The notes under the pieces were generated by a model, which made no database searches, was not told the origin of the DNA, and worked only from the letters and a program-made list of their open reading frames with translations. Shown here in pieces: positions 61,561 through 64,000 of a DNA stretch of 64,000 bases. Position 1 is the first letter of the stretch, and the number at the start of each line of letters is the position of its first letter. The DNA comes from Hippophae tibetana (Eukaryota; Streptophyta; Magnoliopsida; Rosales; Elaeagnaceae): assembly GCA_037013495.1 (NCBI GenBank), contig CM072801.1, positions 14,127,501 through 14,191,500 of the forward strand. Reading direction: 5' to 3'. The translations under genes and the position numbers were made by a program.

Positions 61561-63212
61561 TAAATAAGGCTACCTATCAAATACCTACTCGCTAAGTTGT
61601 TTTTTTCCTTGAGAAAATCAATTAATCAAGTCAATTAACATTTAAACACATATTATTTAGCATATATTGTTTTATAATTGAAGGTGAAATTTCATTATTG
61701 ACCTTTTGAAGACACTTTTATAAATAAAGATATATAAATTTCTATAAAATATTATATGAAATGATCCGTACAAAATGTGATTTCATTTTAAACTCCTATA
61801 CTATTCTTTCGTTAATGTTAATAAATTTTGTACATGCTTTAAAAAGCTCAAATGTTGTTAAAACTTTAATAACTTACCACCAAAACACCAACAATTCATG
61901 TTATGATTGAAAGAAAAGTTTTACATTACAAATATTATTATTGAACATGTAAAATTAGTTTCATTTTCAAACATGTTTCATTTTTAACAGGATTATCAAT
62001 GAGATGGGGCGATGCGGGGTCTCTTTCTCATTTTTTGTTCTCAATTTAGAATTTTTCTCCCATATTTATCCTTACTGGGAAATATTGATGATTTTTACTA
62101 AAAAACAAAAGAGATAATTTGAATATTATTTATTATTTTTTAATTAATTTATATATTTTATTATAAAGAAAAAAAAGTAAAAAAGGTAGGTCAAGAATAA
62201 ATTATAAAAATAATTACACGATTTTAAATTTTTAGAATTTAAATTGATAGTAAGTAGTTTAATTAATTTTTATGAAATAAAAGTTATAAATGTTTTTAAA
62301 AAGTAAAAAACATGAAATATAATATATATTATATTTCAAAAATATATGATAAATAACGGTAAAATATTATAATAGTTCATTTGATAAAGGGTTTAAGTGT
62401 CACTTAGTTCATTTGTTCATTTGCCTTTTATTAATATGATTTTATCTTTTTGATTGTTAAAAAAATGTTGATTAAAGATAAATTTTAATATTTTATATTA
62501 TTTAATGATTTTTAATTGTAGCGTGGTAAAAATAAGAGAATTCACAATTCCTTTATCTATGAGCTTCAAAAATTGTTAGAAAAAAATAGGTGAAAAAATG
62601 AGTTAGTTGTGTTTAGAGGAAAAAATATTAAATGACTAAGCTACCCCCTTTAATGAAACTCACCAATTAATATCATGTTATAATAATATTTGTTCTTATA
62701 TGACCCATTTTTTATAACTAAAAATAACTAAATGATACATTTTATAAGCAAAATGATTAATTATTTCAAACAATAAAACAGCATGGCACTTATAAATAAA
62801 TCTATATATGTTTTATAATATATTATATTATATTTCAAGGTAATTAAATTTATAAAAGTTTCAAAAACTTACAAGTAAATTTATATATTTATTAAAATTA
62901 GGTACTTAGTTTCGATAATTAGTTTCTTTCATAGAATAGTTTTTCCATAATCATTTCAAAATCCATGACTGTGTGAAAGTGAACCATCTATTAGGCTATT
63001 TACCAACAAAGAATAGAATAAAATAAAACTAATATCAATAAAATAAAATAGAATAAAGTTATGAAGTTTTTTTTCTTCTTAATATTAACACTGATTACCT
63101 CTAACAGGCTATCGATAATCAAATTCCGATAAATGGAGTTTTAGATAATTTCTACTTCTAATCAATAATTTTTTGTTGTTTGTGATTTAATTTTATCATA
63201 GAACATTCTAAA
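61561..63212. other. Intergenic, includes the upstream region of the transporter gene
   Basis: AT-rich; no coding remnant seen. The last few hundred bases should contain the promoter and leader of the gene starting at 63213, but I see no convincing TATA box. Confidence 0.4.
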
Positions 63213-64000
63213 ATGGCGAATGAAGCTAGAGATGGGACGATGATCCTTAAAAGAAAAGGTTGTTCAATATGCAACAAAGATGACTTTTTGCCAGAAGAGT
63301 CCTTCAAAAACTGGAAAAACTATATTCATGCTTTAGGCAACACCAAAACAAGATTTAAAGATCGAATTTTGGCAAGATCAGGAGACAGTATAGAGCTAAA
63401 TGAAATGAAAGCTCGTAGTGAAAATGAAATGAAGAAAATATTAACATGGTGGGATTTAATTTGGTTTGGTATTGGAGCTGTAATGGGTTCTGGTATTTTT
63501 GTTCTTACTGGTGAAGCTGCTAAAATTTATGCTGGTCCTGCTATTATTATTTCATATTTCATTTCAGGAATTTCAGCTTTGTTATCAGTTTTATGTTACA
63601 CTGAATTCTCAGTTGAGCTTCCTGTGGCTGGTGGTTCCTTTTCTTATCTAAGAGTTGAACTTGGTGACTTTATTGCTTATATTGCTGCTGGTAACATTCT
63701 TTTTGAGTATATGGTTTCTGGTGCCAGTGTTGCTAGGTCTTGGACTTCATATTTTGCTACATTGTGTAATCATAGCCCAAATGATTTTCGAGTAAATGTC
63801 TCAACCAAATACTTATCAGATGGTTATAACCACTTAGATCCCATTGCTGTTTTTGTCTCCATTATTGTTTGTGTTCTTGCAGCTTTGAGTATGAAGTTTT
63901 CTTCCAGATTCAATTCTATTGCCACAATTATTGGTATGTTTCTCTTCGCTTTTATCTTCATAGCAGGCATAACAAAAGCTGATACTTCTAACTTCACACC
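63213..64000 (+). CDS. Cationic amino acid transporter, CAT1-like, 5' part
   Basis: Plant cationic amino acid transporter of the APC superfamily, a membrane protein that imports basic and other amino acids with protons. The ATG at 63213 starts MANEARDGTMILKRKGCSIC; 262 codons are open to the window end with no intron and no stop. The hydrophilic N-terminus carries the CAT1-type block FLPEESFKNW, YIHALGNT and RFKDRILARS. The first membrane segment begins at WWDLIWFGIGAVMGSGIFVL with the conserved GxGxxxGxGIF-like substrate loop. Next are GPAIIISYFISGISALLSVL, YTEFSVELPVAGGSFSYLR and FIAYIAAGNILFEYMVSGAS. About five membrane segments are visible of the expected fourteen. It resembles the CAT1 subgroup more than CAT5/CAT8 by these blocks. 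Confidence 0.93.
   Translation, partial: MANEARDGTMILKRKGCSICNKDDFLPEESFKNWKNYIHALGNTKTRFKDRILARSGDSIELNEMKARSENEMKKILTWWDLIWFGIGAVMGSGIFVLTGEAAKIYAGPAIIISYFISGISALLSVLCYTEFSVELPVAGGSFSYLRVELGDFIAYIAAGNILFEYMVSGASVARSWTSYFATLCNHSPNDFRVNVSTKYLSDGYNHLDPIAVFVSIIVCVLAALSMKFSSRFNSIATIIGMFLFAFIFIAGITKADTSNFT

Overview
The window is nuclear DNA from a flowering plant, most likely a eudicot. The evidence is split genes with GT-AG introns, three recognisable plant protein families, very AT-rich intergenic DNA, and plant-type LTR retrotransposons, LINEs, CACTA, hAT and MITE elements. I do not name a species. There are four real protein-coding genes; everything else is old, mostly broken repeats.

Layout. 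(1) 1-3474, minus strand: a plant CCCH zinc-finger protein with five C-X8-C-X5-C-X3-H fingers; its 3' end runs off the left edge. (2) 3.9-8.2 kb: AT-rich intergenic DNA. (3) 8180-13183: an LTR retroelement with a 5-bp target duplication. Its LTRs, primer site and polypurine tract point one way while its decayed gag, protease and pol remnants point the other. A 320-bp TRIM is nested in it. (4) 13.7-16.4 kb: tRNA-like repeat units, then a LINE tail split by a 1.1-kb CACTA element. (5) 18810-21180, minus strand: a five-exon gene for a small lysine-rich protein of 153 residues. (6) 23-27.9 kb: an Athila-like Ty3/gypsy relic on the minus strand with a hAT-like MITE inside. (7) 30535-39963, plus strand: an eleven-exon gene for a CW-type zinc-finger protein of 1672 residues, with MITEs in two introns. 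(8) 42538-44878: a 2.3-kb non-autonomous hAT element. (9) 45.7-48.1 kb: a LINE relic. (10) 48.15-53.36 kb: an Athila-like relic on the plus strand, followed by a degenerate AT-rich tandem array. (11) 59.2-61.6 kb: two Ty1/copia relics facing each other. (12) 63213-64000, plus strand: the start of a cationic amino acid transporter gene of the CAT1 type, cut by the right edge.

The four genes have no evident functional link. The CCCH and CW proteins are probable nucleic-acid and chromatin readers, the small protein looks nuclear, and the transporter is a membrane amino acid carrier. For three genes I worked out complete or nearly complete exon chains; coding phase is kept across every junction, which is strong internal support. 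I found no novel system. The most unusual object is the 8.2-13.2 kb retroelement with antisense coding content.
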